A DNA stretch of 36,145 bases. It comes from a virus. The stretch spans positions 1 through 36,145 of the IMG/VR virus record IMGVR_UViG_3300036985_001673; one strand, given 5' to 3'. The notes below the pieces were generated by a model. The model saw nothing but the letters and a program-made list of their open reading frames with translations, had not been told where the DNA came from and did not search any database. Each line of letters starts with the position of its first letter. The stretch's first letter is position 1. A program made the position numbers and the translations under genes. Below are positions 23,695 through 31,654 of this stretch, in pieces.

Positions 23695-23729
23695 AAAAAA
23701 AAGCACCTAAAAATTAGATGCCTTTTTGC
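23695..23729 (-). terminator. Rho-independent terminator after the phosphoesterase gene
   Basis: Arms 23703-23709 and 23715-23721 pair over 7 bp with one G-T. On the minus strand eight T residues follow. The A-rich left flank could extend the stem. Confidence 0.75.
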
Positions 23730-23763
23730 TACTTAACCAACAAACCATTATGAATAAACGAAT

Positions 23764-24762
23764 TTACAAAACTTTTCCATCTTTAATAATCAAATTATGT
23801 ACATTGCTTTTGCCGTTTTCAATTTCAACAATGGCAAATCCCTGATTATGTTGTGCCATTACCATGTATTTAGGTGATGTATATGTCAAACATCCTGTAG
23901 TGTATGTTTTAATTGATTCTTTAAATCCTGTCTTCTTCATGGCAAAACTTGTTTTATGCACATGGCCTATTAACGCATTGCACATTACCTTGTTCATTAA
24001 ATTTTGCGCAGGATTAGCGCCACCGGATCCATACAATTCATGGCCATGTAGCACCAATAAATCACCCATGTAGCAACCCTGCCAATCTTGAACCATGTTA
24101 TAACCTAACCTTTCTAAATGGAAAAATATTTCAAATTGTAGATCATGGATCTGTGCAAATTCCTCTGCTTGATTCTGTAGGATTCTGGCATACCGGTTCT
24201 CATGGTTTCCTAATTTAAAATAGATTGGAATATGTTTAAAAATATCCCTGATCCTCTGCATGAATTCCCTGCACATATCCACTTCTTTTGGGAAATCCCT
24301 TAAATCCGGATCTTTCTGATGGGCCGACAGACTGTACACATCGAAGACATCCCCATTAAGATACAAACAGTCAATTTCCTGATTCTTTAAATAACTAATT
24401 GCACAGGCTAATGATTCTCGATGGTGAAATGGCACATGAATATCTGATAAAATTCCAACCTTTTTAAATTGTTCTGGCAGATAAAACGGTAAATGATCTT
24501 TACCTATAGATTCGGAAATACCGAAATAGTCTAAACTGTCTAAATTGTAATCTTTGTATTCAGCTGTTTGCTTGGTGCTTTGCTTTTCAATGAATTCATT
24601 TTTTGCTTTTAATGTTATGCCTTGCATTATCATAACATCCTTTAATGCTTTTGGATTCTTATATCCGTAATCTTGGTAATGTTGCTCGTGAAAATTCTTT
24701 AGATTATAATGGCATTTGAAAAAATGATCTCGGATTATATTGTATTTTTCTTCTTTACCCAT
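23764..24762 (-). CDS. Calcineurin-like metallophosphoesterase with N-terminal HTH-like region
   Basis: 332 residues. All five metal-binding blocks are present: SDIH (106-109), NGDVFD (136-141), GNHE (185-188), HGHE (239-242) and GHVH (266-269). The enzyme should be active on a phosphodiester or phosphomonoester. Residues 1-60 are helical (IIRDHFFKCHYNLKNFHEQH, ALKDVMIMQGITLK) and look like a small DNA-binding helical unit. Related phosphoesterases occur in many phages between structural and replication genes, where nucleic-acid processing is presumed but the substrate is unknown. It lies alone between its own candidate promoter and terminator. Confidence 0.9.
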   Translation of the reverse strand: MGKEEKYNIIRDHFFKCHYNLKNFHEQHYQDYGYKNPKALKDVMIMQGITLKAKNEFIEKQSTKQTAEYKDYNLDSLDYFGISESIGKDHLPFYLPEQFKKVGILSDIHVPFHHRESLACAISYLKNQEIDCLYLNGDVFDVYSLSAHQKDPDLRDFPKEVDMCREFMQRIRDIFKHIPIYFKLGNHENRYARILQNQAEEFAQIHDLQFEIFFHLERLGYNMVQDWQGCYMGDLLVLHGHELYGSGGANPAQNLMNKVMCNALIGHVHKTSFAMKKTGFKESIKTYTTGCLTYTSPKYMVMAQHNQGFAIVEIENGKSNVHNLIIKDGKVL

Positions 24763-24775
24763 GATTAGTTTTTTT

Positions 24776-24803
24776 CAAAATTAGTCAAATAAACAAATAC
24801 AAA
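24776..24803 (-). promoter_or_regulatory. Candidate promoter of the phosphoesterase gene
   Basis: The minus strand has TTTG (24803-24800), 16 bases, TAATTTTG (24783-24776). The ATG lies 13 bases further, so the leader would be very short. Confidence 0.4.
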
Positions 24804-24827
24804 TCACATTTGTAAATTAACAAAAAA

Positions 24828-24855
24828 GACCACTAACAATGTTAATGATCTTTTT
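24828..24855 (-). terminator. Terminator at the end of the tail operon
   Basis: GACCACTAAC (24828-24837) and GTTAATGATC (24841-24850) pair over 10 bp with two G-T pairs on the minus strand, which continues with six T residues. A second hairpin (CCCGATT/AATCGGG, 24881-24897) lies between it and the tail-tip stop and may back it up. Confidence 0.7.
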
Positions 24856-24939
24856 GCATCCCAACCTAACCAATAAACAACCCGATTAAAAATCGGGCCA
24901 TTTACACAAACACAACCTATTTACTATGAAAACAAACTA

Positions 24940-26874
24940 CTATTCTTGATAACTAACCCTGTAATTATTGGCAATATCTGTATAATTATTAGGGATATGA
25001 CACCTTACAGTATACACATTTGATTTAACTGATAATTTAATTGAATCCATGATCGCTGAATCGGTTTCCGGTATGGCAAAATTAATAAAAAATTTATGTG
25101 CCATACTTAACATATTGTATTGAACCTGATTATAGAAATCCCCTTCATAGGTTTTACTATATTGCCTAAAATCATTGATCCTTTGCTGTGTTACAATTTC
25201 CTCAATCACTTTGGCTGTAGAATCTTGCGCCCTTTTAAAGGTATTATTAGTAAAAAATGCACCTAAAAATATAAAATCAGGAACACTACTTTGGTAGATT
25301 CCCTCATGTTCCATTAAATCTGTAGCAATAAAAGATGTATTTTGAACCCTAATAAATAGAATTTCTTTATACACATTTTGCTCTGTATCAATATTTCGTA
25401 AAACAAAATTATCAATGTATGTAGCTGTGTAACTACCTGATGCATCAATATAAGTTACCCCAATTCCTATTTCCATTGGGCCACCATCAGGCGCTGCTAA
25501 TGTTGTAATTTTTATTACTTCATATTCTCCCTCGGCATTTAATATTTTTTCATCATTCCATCCTATTGTTCCCGAATTACCCCATGCCTGATTTACTGTT
25601 GACCAATACCAATAATTTCCAGAATAAAAATACCTGATATAATATGGAATTCTTGTGCCATTAAATCCACCACTTGCTTCATCTACATTAACTGAAATTA
25701 ACAATTGATATTGATTTCCTTTTACAATATTTAAACCACCTGTACTATGCAATTTTTGTGTATAACTACCCAATGTTTGCGTATAATCTGTAAATCTATA
25801 GCTTTTTAATCCTGCAAATGGCACATCTGAAATTGTATAAGATCCGGTATCATTAGACCAATTTTCTAAATCAAATTCAAAAGATCCATTATAGTTTAGA
25901 TCTATTTGCTTTTGTTCAATATTGACTACTTCTTGGTATCTTTTTACAGGTCGTTTAATTTCCCTTAATAAGTTGTTATTTATTGGCTGTGCTTGGCTTG
26001 GCGCTATGTATAACATAGATGGCTGAATGATATTTAGATAAACACCTAAATAATTGTAAATCACATATTTAATTTCTTCTGTGCCTCCGGCTAAAAATCC
26101 TTGTTTAGCTGATAAAATACCATTACCTGTGTATGTGCCATTTTGAATACCTGCTATAATTCTTTGATCACCATAAGATGATGAATTAACAATGTACCAT
26201 CTACCAAATGATTGAAAAATTTTGCAATTAAATCCAATTAATATTGATCTTAATACGGTTTTAGCATCCCAAATAATGTAATTTTTGTGAAACATACCTG
26301 TTTTTTTGATGTTCACAATGTTAAACACATTACCCCATTCACTTTCTGCTGATCCTCTTATGTCATTAGATAAATAAATTTCAAAATCTAAATTTAAATA
26401 ATTTAAATTATTGTGGATAAATTTCCACAATGTCGGATCAGCTTCACCATTTGCCGGCATCCATGTATTAAATCCTTCTAATGATCCTAAACCATCTGTG
26501 GCATTAATTGTCAATGGATATGGCTTTGTGGTTATAGCTTCGATGTAAATATCATTACTGATAAATCCCATCCAATATGTGCTATAATTACCGCCTGATG
26601 ATTCATAAGATATTTTTAATTGATATTCCCTTTCATCATATTCATAGAAATTGTCATAAGATACCGTATCTGTTACCATTAAATGTAAAGATGCGTTTGA
26701 TCCAATTAATGGCTCATATATATCATTATCTGCTCGCCATTCTATTGTTACCGGTTCGCCTTGGCATACCATAGGCAAAACAGATGATACATAATCTTTT
26801 TTAAGGATCTCTACCTTTCTTTTATTGCCTTTAACATCTGAAAATTCTAATCTGTATTTAACACCGTATGCCAT
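24940..26874 (-). CDS. Large tail-tip / baseplate protein with carbohydrate-binding-like domain
   Basis: 644 residues. The start MAYGVKYRLEFSDVKGNKRK and EPVTIEWRADNDIYEPLIGS are strand-rich, as in distal-tail proteins. WYIVNSSSYGDQ and the middle are also beta-rich. Near residues 330-495, YNGSFEFDLENWSNDTGSYT, SYRFTDYTQTLGSYTQKLHS and TYIDNFVLRNIDTE match a CBM4/9-like jelly roll (NGSFE…W…, then a final IDNF strand), suggesting sugar binding on the host surface. The gene begins one base after the tape-measure stop, where distal tail and tail-associated proteins lie in siphoviruses. It is the last gene of the tail operon, before the terminators. Confidence 0.75.
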   Translation of the reverse strand: MAYGVKYRLEFSDVKGNKRKVEILKKDYVSSVLPMVCQGEPVTIEWRADNDIYEPLIGSNASLHLMVTDTVSYDNFYEYDEREYQLKISYESSGGNYSTYWMGFISNDIYIEAITTKPYPLTINATDGLGSLEGFNTWMPANGEADPTLWKFIHNNLNYLNLDFEIYLSNDIRGSAESEWGNVFNIVNIKKTGMFHKNYIIWDAKTVLRSILIGFNCKIFQSFGRWYIVNSSSYGDQRIIAGIQNGTYTGNGILSAKQGFLAGGTEEIKYVIYNYLGVYLNIIQPSMLYIAPSQAQPINNNLLREIKRPVKRYQEVVNIEQKQIDLNYNGSFEFDLENWSNDTGSYTISDVPFAGLKSYRFTDYTQTLGSYTQKLHSTGGLNIVKGNQYQLLISVNVDEASGGFNGTRIPYYIRYFYSGNYWYWSTVNQAWGNSGTIGWNDEKILNAEGEYEVIKITTLAAPDGGPMEIGIGVTYIDASGSYTATYIDNFVLRNIDTEQNVYKEILFIRVQNTSFIATDLMEHEGIYQSSVPDFIFLGAFFTNNTFKRAQDSTAKVIEEIVTQQRINDFRQYSKTYEGDFYNQVQYNMLSMAHKFFINFAIPETDSAIMDSIKLSVKSNVYTVRCHIPNNYTDIANNYRVSYQE

Positions 26875-26875
26875 A

Positions 26876-29119
26876 TTATCCTATTCTATTTCGTGTTTTT
26901 TCTGCTCTTTGTAAAGCTAAAATTAAATCTTGGCCCCTTACTACAAACTCCCCAGATAAATTCATGTTATTGCCTCCACCATTGTCCAACATACTTTGTA
27001 ATCTTGATAGTGGTGCAATTACTTCCGGATTTGATTTAGCACCCATGTACTCACCCATTAATCCCATTGTCGGGCCACTAACTATACCACCTTTAGCAAA
27101 TGCAGGAATTGTGCTAAATGCACCTTGTACCACTCCCATTGCAGCTGCAATAAATGGCGCTATTGTTGCTATTCCTGCCGGCCCAGATGCTGCTGCTGCG
27201 TTTGTACCAATTGTAATCGCATTCGCTTGTGATTCGGCATATTTTGTAGCTACTTTTTTCTTACCAAAAATAGATTCAGCTATGGCCATGGCACCCATTT
27301 GTACCAATACATTTAACATGGCCCCTAAAAATCCTTCTAATCCTGTTTTAGCTAATCCAAATGAATTTACAATACTATTTCCAATGCTTTGAAAAACTTG
27401 CTGTGTGGCATTTTTTAACATATCCATGGCTTGCATATAAATATTAAATTGCTCTGCCTGTAATGCTAACTGTTCCTGTAAAACTACTGTACTTGCTGTA
27501 ATCCCTTGTTCCATTACAGCAAAAGGTGTGGCAATATTACTAACCTGACCATATAGCTTTTGTAATGATGTAAAAAATTCTGATTGAGTAATATCGTAAT
27601 TAAAAAAACCTTTGATTAGTTTTCCAAATTCTTGACCTTTTGATGATGTTGTAGCTAAAAATCTATTTAATGCGTTTTCTTGCCCTGATGTTATTGTTTT
27701 ATTTATTGATTGTAGATCACCAAAAATCTCTTTATTAAGATCATTAATCTTACTACCTAATGCACTAAAATCAAATTTTTCTGCTGCACTTTCTTCATCA
27801 CCACCTAAAACTGCTAAATCTGGACCTTTGCCCAAATCAATTTTTTGCGCCTTTGTTAATTGTGCAATAATGGCTTTATTTTCATTGTATAATTTAGCCT
27901 GTTCATTTCTTGCAGCTGCAATTTGTTGTGGTGTTCTCTGCATTGGACTTGCAGTATTTGGCCCTGTAGGAAATAACTTTGGCTGACTTAACATTCTTGC
28001 TTCTTGATCAAGCAAACCAATTTTTTTCTTTATTGCTTCATTAGTTGCTAAAACAACATCAAGATTCTTTTTCTGATCCTCTGTTAGTTTGTTTGTTTCA
28101 CCTAATGCTTTGTTATAATCATAGGCTGATTCTGCAACATATCCTAAACCTGCTATTAATACCCCTAATGCGCCTCCTTTGCCTATTGTTAAATTAAATT
28201 TACCGGCTGCACTTGTTAATAATTTAAAACCGGTTAATACTTTTGGTAAAATTGATCCTGCTAAAAATAACAATGGCCCTGTTGCAGCTGCTATACCTGC
28301 AATGGTTAAAATAAATGTTTTTGTGGCAGGTGATAAATCACGCAAATAACCTAAAATTGAATTAAACTTTGTAATTATTTGAGTTACTGCCGGCAATATT
28401 ACTGCACCAAATTGCACTCCCAATTCTTTTAATGATTCGTTAAACATCCTCATTTGATTGGCTGCACCTCCACCTGTCCTTTCAAAATCCCCTTGTGCAT
28501 TGGCTGTGTTTTTCATCACATATTGATATCTCAAAAGTACTTTTTCAGATTGTGTCATCTGATCTAAATTCTTTTTAATACCTTGTTCCATGGCAAACTG
28601 TTTTAAGTTTACCTCTGTCATTACAATACCTAATCTTTTTAATGATTCTGTTTCACCTGTAAAAACACCATTTAAAGCTGTCGTAACTTCTTCAATGTTC
28701 ATGTTTTTAAATGATGCAAGATCACCGGCTAAACCCACCATAGATGTGCTTAATTTAGCTGCTTGGCCTGTAGATAATCCCATTGATGTGGACATATCAC
28801 CAAATAATGCAGCCATATCTAAAGCAGTACCCTCTGCAATACCAAATGATTTTAAGGTAGTTTTAGCAAATGCCTGTACATCTTTAGATGAATCTTTAAA
28901 AGCTACATTTACTTTATTTAAAGATTCTTCAAAATCAGATGCTAATTTAATGGCTGCGCCTCCGGCTAATGCCAATGGTGCTGTTAATCGCAGTGATAAT
29001 GATTGACCTATGTCTTTCATTTTACTGCTAAAACCTGCTAATTTCTTTTCTGCTGATGATAACGCTGCTTCCAGATCTTTGGAATTACCGTTAATGAATA
29101 TTTCTAATGTATTTGCCAT
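26876..29119 (-). CDS. Tape measure protein
   Basis: 747 residues from the preferred ATG at 29119 (MANTLEIFINGNSKDLEAAL). The open frame reaches 29143, but that part lies in a terminator hairpin. SLSLRLTAPLALAGGAAIKL and LKSFGIAEGTALDMAALFGD, then LAGDLASFKNMNIEEVTTAL, FTGETESLKRLGIVMTEVNL and RYQYVMKNTANAQGDFERTG are classic PhageMin_Tail motifs. Hydrophobic stretches near 250-290 (ILTIAGIAAATGPLLFLAGS) and near 590-650 fit the membrane-inserting segments. By the usual 1.5 Angstrom per residue the tail would be about 110 nm. It follows the G/GT chaperones and is succeeded by the tail-tip gene. Confidence 0.93.
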   Translation of the reverse strand: MANTLEIFINGNSKDLEAALSSAEKKLAGFSSKMKDIGQSLSLRLTAPLALAGGAAIKLASDFEESLNKVNVAFKDSSKDVQAFAKTTLKSFGIAEGTALDMAALFGDMSTSMGLSTGQAAKLSTSMVGLAGDLASFKNMNIEEVTTALNGVFTGETESLKRLGIVMTEVNLKQFAMEQGIKKNLDQMTQSEKVLLRYQYVMKNTANAQGDFERTGGGAANQMRMFNESLKELGVQFGAVILPAVTQIITKFNSILGYLRDLSPATKTFILTIAGIAAATGPLLFLAGSILPKVLTGFKLLTSAAGKFNLTIGKGGALGVLIAGLGYVAESAYDYNKALGETNKLTEDQKKNLDVVLATNEAIKKKIGLLDQEARMLSQPKLFPTGPNTASPMQRTPQQIAAARNEQAKLYNENKAIIAQLTKAQKIDLGKGPDLAVLGGDEESAAEKFDFSALGSKINDLNKEIFGDLQSINKTITSGQENALNRFLATTSSKGQEFGKLIKGFFNYDITQSEFFTSLQKLYGQVSNIATPFAVMEQGITASTVVLQEQLALQAEQFNIYMQAMDMLKNATQQVFQSIGNSIVNSFGLAKTGLEGFLGAMLNVLVQMGAMAIAESIFGKKKVATKYAESQANAITIGTNAAAASGPAGIATIAPFIAAAMGVVQGAFSTIPAFAKGGIVSGPTMGLMGEYMGAKSNPEVIAPLSRLQSMLDNGGGNNMNLSGEFVVRGQDLILALQRAEKTRNRIG

Positions 29120-29135
29120 ACCCAAAGTTAGAAAA

Positions 29136-29165
29136 AAAACCAATCCTTTATTTAGATTGGCTTTT
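29136..29165 (-). terminator. Hairpin between chaperone and tape measure genes
   Basis: GCCAATC and GATTGGT pair on the minus strand, extended by A-T pairs, with a 9-base loop. A run of eight T follows. It overlaps the chaperone stop, so it probably reduces rather than blocks readthrough. TAACTTTG, a TAnnTTTG match, lies just before the tape-measure ATG. Confidence 0.55.
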
Positions 29166-29483
29166 CTTGATTTGATCCATAAATGCTTTTAATTCTTCTG
29201 GTGATGATTTAGGTACACCCTTATTTAAATACACATCCTGTGGCAAAGGAAATAGCTTATCCGGTGTGATCAATTGTGATCTCTTTTTGGCTGTAGAATT
29301 TACGATCATGGCGCTTTCAAATCTACTCATTTCCCAAAATAGATTCATTTTAATTGACCAACTTTCCCCTAACAACGCATTTTCCTTCCATGTATTGCGC
29401 CAAAAATGATCTGGTAAAATACCTGCTTGACCAATGTAATAATCAAGCATGGCATCCCATGTTAGGGGTTTATCTGCTTTGGG
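29148..29483 (-). CDS. Tail assembly chaperone T segment, made by -1 frameshift
   Basis: The 111-codon frame has no good start before an ATG at 29450, but it is open back through the slippery heptamer at 29483-29489. After a -1 shift the G protein continues PKADKPLTWDAMLDYYIGQA, giving a G-T fusion of about 235 residues. The segment (ILPDHFWRNTWKENALLGES, then MNLFWEMSRFESAMIVNSTA) is aromatic-rich and helical, as expected for a tape-measure chaperone. Position directly before the tape measure fits lambda gpGT logic. Separate translation from the ATG at 29450 (100 residues) is the alternative. Confidence 0.75.
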   Translation of the reverse strand, partial: PKADKPLTWDAMLDYYIGQAGILPDHFWRNTWKENALLGESWSIKMNLFWEMSRFESAMIVNSTAKKRSQLITPDKLFPLPQDVYLNKGVPKSSPEELKAFMDQIKKSQSK

Positions 29484-29854
29484 TTTTTTGTGGATTTAGA
29501 TACGTTCCTACGCACTCCGGCATTTAGATCATTACCCAATACCCTTGATTCCATTAATGTATTTATAATTGTGCCTAATGCTTCTTGATCTATTTCATCC
29601 ATCCATGCACCTACAGAAAATTTATTGTAATCTATTTCATTATTATTTTCCTGATCATAAGCTATGATACCGGCATAAACTAGATCACGCATTGTGGCCA
29701 TTGATAAACCGGATCCAAATACCTTGTCAACCTCGGAAATTTTAAATCCCGATGCTTCCTCAAATGCTGCCCAGAAATTCATTGAAAAATGTAATGTTCG
29801 GGTTTTGCCTCCCAATTCTAATTGGCAGTAACCCCTGCGTTTGTTGACTTCCAT
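29462..29854 (-). CDS. Tail assembly chaperone G-like protein
   Basis: 130 residues. KRRGYCQLELGGKTRTLHFS, MNFWAAFEEASGFKISEVDK and MRDLVYAGIIAYDQENNNEI have the GxxxxLxFxxNxxxxFEExxG pattern of gpG-like chaperones (GTA/TP901 type). It binds the tape measure before tail tube assembly. Its last codons contain the A AAA AAC frameshift site, read in frame as Lys123 (AAA) and Asn124 (AAC). A hairpin lies upstream between this gene and the tail tube gene. Confidence 0.8.
   Translation of the reverse strand: MEVNKRRGYCQLELGGKTRTLHFSMNFWAAFEEASGFKISEVDKVFGSGLSMATMRDLVYAGIIAYDQENNNEIDYNKFSVGAWMDEIDQEALGTIINTLMESRVLGNDLNAGVRRNVSKSTKNPKQINP
29483..29489 (-). promoter_or_regulatory. -1 ribosomal frameshift slippery site A AAA AAC
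   Basis: On the minus strand the heptamer is in the correct phase for -1 slippage from the G-like frame (zero-frame codons AAA AAC). The -1 frame then stays open for 111 codons. The site precedes the upstream frame's stop by seven codons. Confidence 0.8.
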
Positions 29855-29883
29855 TTGTTTTTATGATTAGATTAAATTCAAAT

Positions 29884-29909
29884 ACCCAACACCATCGCTG
29901 ATGTTGGGT
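29884..29909 (-). terminator. Hairpin after the tail tube gene
   Basis: ACCCAACA and TGTTGGGT form an 8-bp stem around a 10-base loop, 22 bases after the tail tube stop. The minus strand continues ATTTGAATTT, only modestly T-rich. It is probably a partial terminator or mRNA-stabilising hairpin that sets tube protein above chaperone. Confidence 0.55.
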
Positions 29910-29930
29910 TAATATATTTATTGCAAATTA

Positions 29931-30338
29931 TTACAATACTGATTTAACAATTGCACCTGTAACAGTAATCGTACCACTAAAAGTTACAGCAGCTTCCATC
30001 TCACCTGTTTGCTCTAATGATGAAATAAATCCATCACAGGTATAAATTGAATCGCCTGCTGTAGTTGTTCCAAAAATTGCAGTTAATTGAGTTCTTGCAA
30101 TTAACAAATCCAATAATTGCTCTGCATTATTAGAATCTGAATAATCTACCAAACCATCAAATGAAATTTCACCTGATTTTAAACCTGCAATTCCTTCCGA
30201 CCAACCGGCTGAATCTTTTGTCGTAGCATCAGCCACATCCAAATTTACTGATAATGTACATGATGTGGTGTGTCCTACCACTGTGCCTTCAACCTTTAAA
30301 ACAAGATTGGTGCCGTTAAATACTCCTGCTGTTGCCAT
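29931..30338 (-). CDS. Major tail tube protein
   Basis: 135 residues. GVFNGTNLVLKVEGTVVGHT, TSCTLSVNLDVADATTKDSA, GWSEGIAGLKSGEISFDGLV and DYSDSNNAEQLLDLLIARTQ are typical of TP901-1-type major tail proteins (PF06199): an all-beta tube subunit with the conserved T-x-x-GW-E-x-I-x-G element and a variable loop. VTFSGTITVTGAIVKSVL is the closing strand. It should polymerise into the tail shaft. A hairpin behind the gene fits high expression. The upstream gene is a paralogue. Confidence 0.88.
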   Translation of the reverse strand: MATAGVFNGTNLVLKVEGTVVGHTTSCTLSVNLDVADATTKDSAGWSEGIAGLKSGEISFDGLVDYSDSNNAEQLLDLLIARTQLTAIFGTTTAGDSIYTCDGFISSLEQTGEMEAAVTFSGTITVTGAIVKSVL

Positions 30339-30390
30339 ATTATTTGTTAAATTTTATTCCTCTTTTTTTGTGTAAAAATAGAAAAATATA

Positions 30391-30840
30391 TTACACATTT
30401 TCCCAATTGATATTTATATTTTCCCAATTCGTAAAAACCAAATTCCATGGCAACATCGGTTCCCAATAAACACGACCATCGATTACAATATCAAGTGAAT
30501 ATCTAACTACGGTTTCGCTTTCTGCAATTTCTTCTACAGCTGTTACATAGCCTCCACCAAAATAATACATTCCGGCTGTTTGAAAAAACCATTTAGTGTA
30601 TTTTCTGGTGATCAGTAAATCGACAAATTGCTCATAATTCATCTGATCGCTGTAATCCACTAAACCTTCCACCTTCATTGTAACAGATCGTTTACCTGCT
30701 ATACATTCGGCCCATCCACCACTATTCTTATTTGTAGTGGATGGTAAATCTAAATTCATTGATAATACAGCATTAGTGCTATGCCCTAATCCTATATCAT
30801 TATTATAAACAACTACATTAGTACCATTATATAGCGGCAT
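30391..30840 (-). CDS. Second tail-tube-like protein, paralogue of the next gene
   Basis: 149 residues. It shares with the gene at 30338 the chain NGTNxVV, GHSTNAVLSMNLDLPSTTNK, SGGWAECIAGKRS, KVEGLVDYSDQMNYEQFVDL and LLITRK, so it has the tail-tube fold. It differs in the second half (TAGMYYFGGGYVTAVEEIAE) and has an extra aromatic tail, PWNLVFTNWENININWENV. It may form a tube end ring, a second tube subunit or a decorated version. Its start overlaps the preceding DUF7936-like gene by 14 bases. Confidence 0.8.
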   Translation of the reverse strand: MPLYNGTNVVVYNNDIGLGHSTNAVLSMNLDLPSTTNKNSGGWAECIAGKRSVTMKVEGLVDYSDQMNYEQFVDLLITRKYTKWFFQTAGMYYFGGGYVTAVEEIAESETVVRYSLDIVIDGRVYWEPMLPWNLVFTNWENININWENV

Positions 30841-31213
30841 TTTCTTCTATTGGTGGCACAGGTGGCACCGGTTCCCATGGCAATGGTAATGTAATAATTG
30901 GTGGATTTACTAAATCCTCAATTTGCTTGGCTAAATTAATGTCCAATGCCTGCACATCCAATGATTCATCTAACCAACCACAAACAATGTCGTATGTTAA
31001 ATCAGCATATGGAATGTAGGTACTACCTTCACTCTGTGAATATGTCTGGCACCCATAAACATCAGCAAAATATTGCTCAAATGTGGCATTTCTGCGCCAA
31101 TGTACATACACTACAAAGTCTGTTTCTCCTTCATAAGATGGATAACATTGCATCTGACTGATTACCCATTCAAAGGATAAATCTGTGGTTTTAATTGCTC
31201 TATAATTCGACAT
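30827..31213 (-). CDS. DUF7936-like phage structural protein
   Basis: 128 residues. CYPSYEGETDFVVYVHWRRN, SEGSTYIPYADLTYDIVCGW and LDESLDVQALDINLAKQIED, with NPPIITLPLPW, match a small protein common in marine and freshwater phages: a beta domain with V-x-W, then PYADLT…V..WL…L….…..IE…NPP…PLPW. Family function is unknown, but the genes usually occur near tail or fibre genes. The Pro-rich C-terminus is probably extended. It overlaps both neighbours by 14 bases. Confidence 0.75.
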   Translation of the reverse strand: MSNYRAIKTTDLSFEWVISQMQCYPSYEGETDFVVYVHWRRNATFEQYFADVYGCQTYSQSEGSTYIPYADLTYDIVCGWLDESLDVQALDINLAKQIEDLVNPPIITLPLPWEPVPPVPPIEENAAI

Positions 31214-31601
31214 CTTCTATAATTTCTATTTCTTTAAATTCTACACCTGTTACCCATCCATCCAAAAACGGATATATTTCTAATCCTTCTGGATTGTTAA
31301 TTACGATAGGATCAAAATCAAAAGTTGATAAATTTAACTCCTTACTTTTTTCGTTTAAACTTTTTAAACCATCCTTTGAAAATGAATAACTACCCTTTTC
31401 GTTTAGGATTAAATTTCCATCTTTGTCCACCGATGCTGCATCTAAACGCAATTCTTCGGCCTTTTCATTGTAAACATCCAAAAATAATTGAACTTTTTTT
31501 GAAATTAGAACAATCTTTTTTTGTCCTTTTGTCTTACCATCTTTCGCATTAGAATTTAAAAAATGTACCAATGTGAATAACTCTACATAACTTTTTTTCA
31601 T
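31200..31601 (-). CDS. Hypothetical protein heading the tail operon, 133 residues
   Basis: No certain family. SYVELFTLVHFLNSNAKDGK, KKVQLFLDVYNEKAEELRLD and GNLILNEKGSYSFSKDGLKS show a helical start and a charged middle. DFDPIVINNPEGLEIYPFLD with GWVTGVEFKEIEI closes the protein. It lies 18-25 bases downstream of the best promoter in the window and overlaps the DUF7936-like gene by 14 bases. A structural or virion-assembly role is inferred only from position at the head of the tail genes. Confidence 0.7.
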   Translation of the reverse strand: MKKSYVELFTLVHFLNSNAKDGKTKGQKKIVLISKKVQLFLDVYNEKAEELRLDAASVDKDGNLILNEKGSYSFSKDGLKSLNEKSKELNLSTFDFDPIVINNPEGLEIYPFLDGWVTGVEFKEIEIIEDVEL

Positions 31602-31625
31602 TGTATTTATTGATTTGATTTATTG

Positions 31626-31652
31626 CAAAGGTATAAAAAATATAATCACAAA
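31626..31652 (-). promoter_or_regulatory. Promoter of the tail operon
   Basis: The minus strand has TTTG (31652-31649), 15 bases, TACCTTTG (31633-31626), an exact TAnnTTTG. It starts three bases after the fibre stop and is 24 bases before the ATG at 31601. Confidence 0.55.
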
Positions 31653-31654
31653 AA

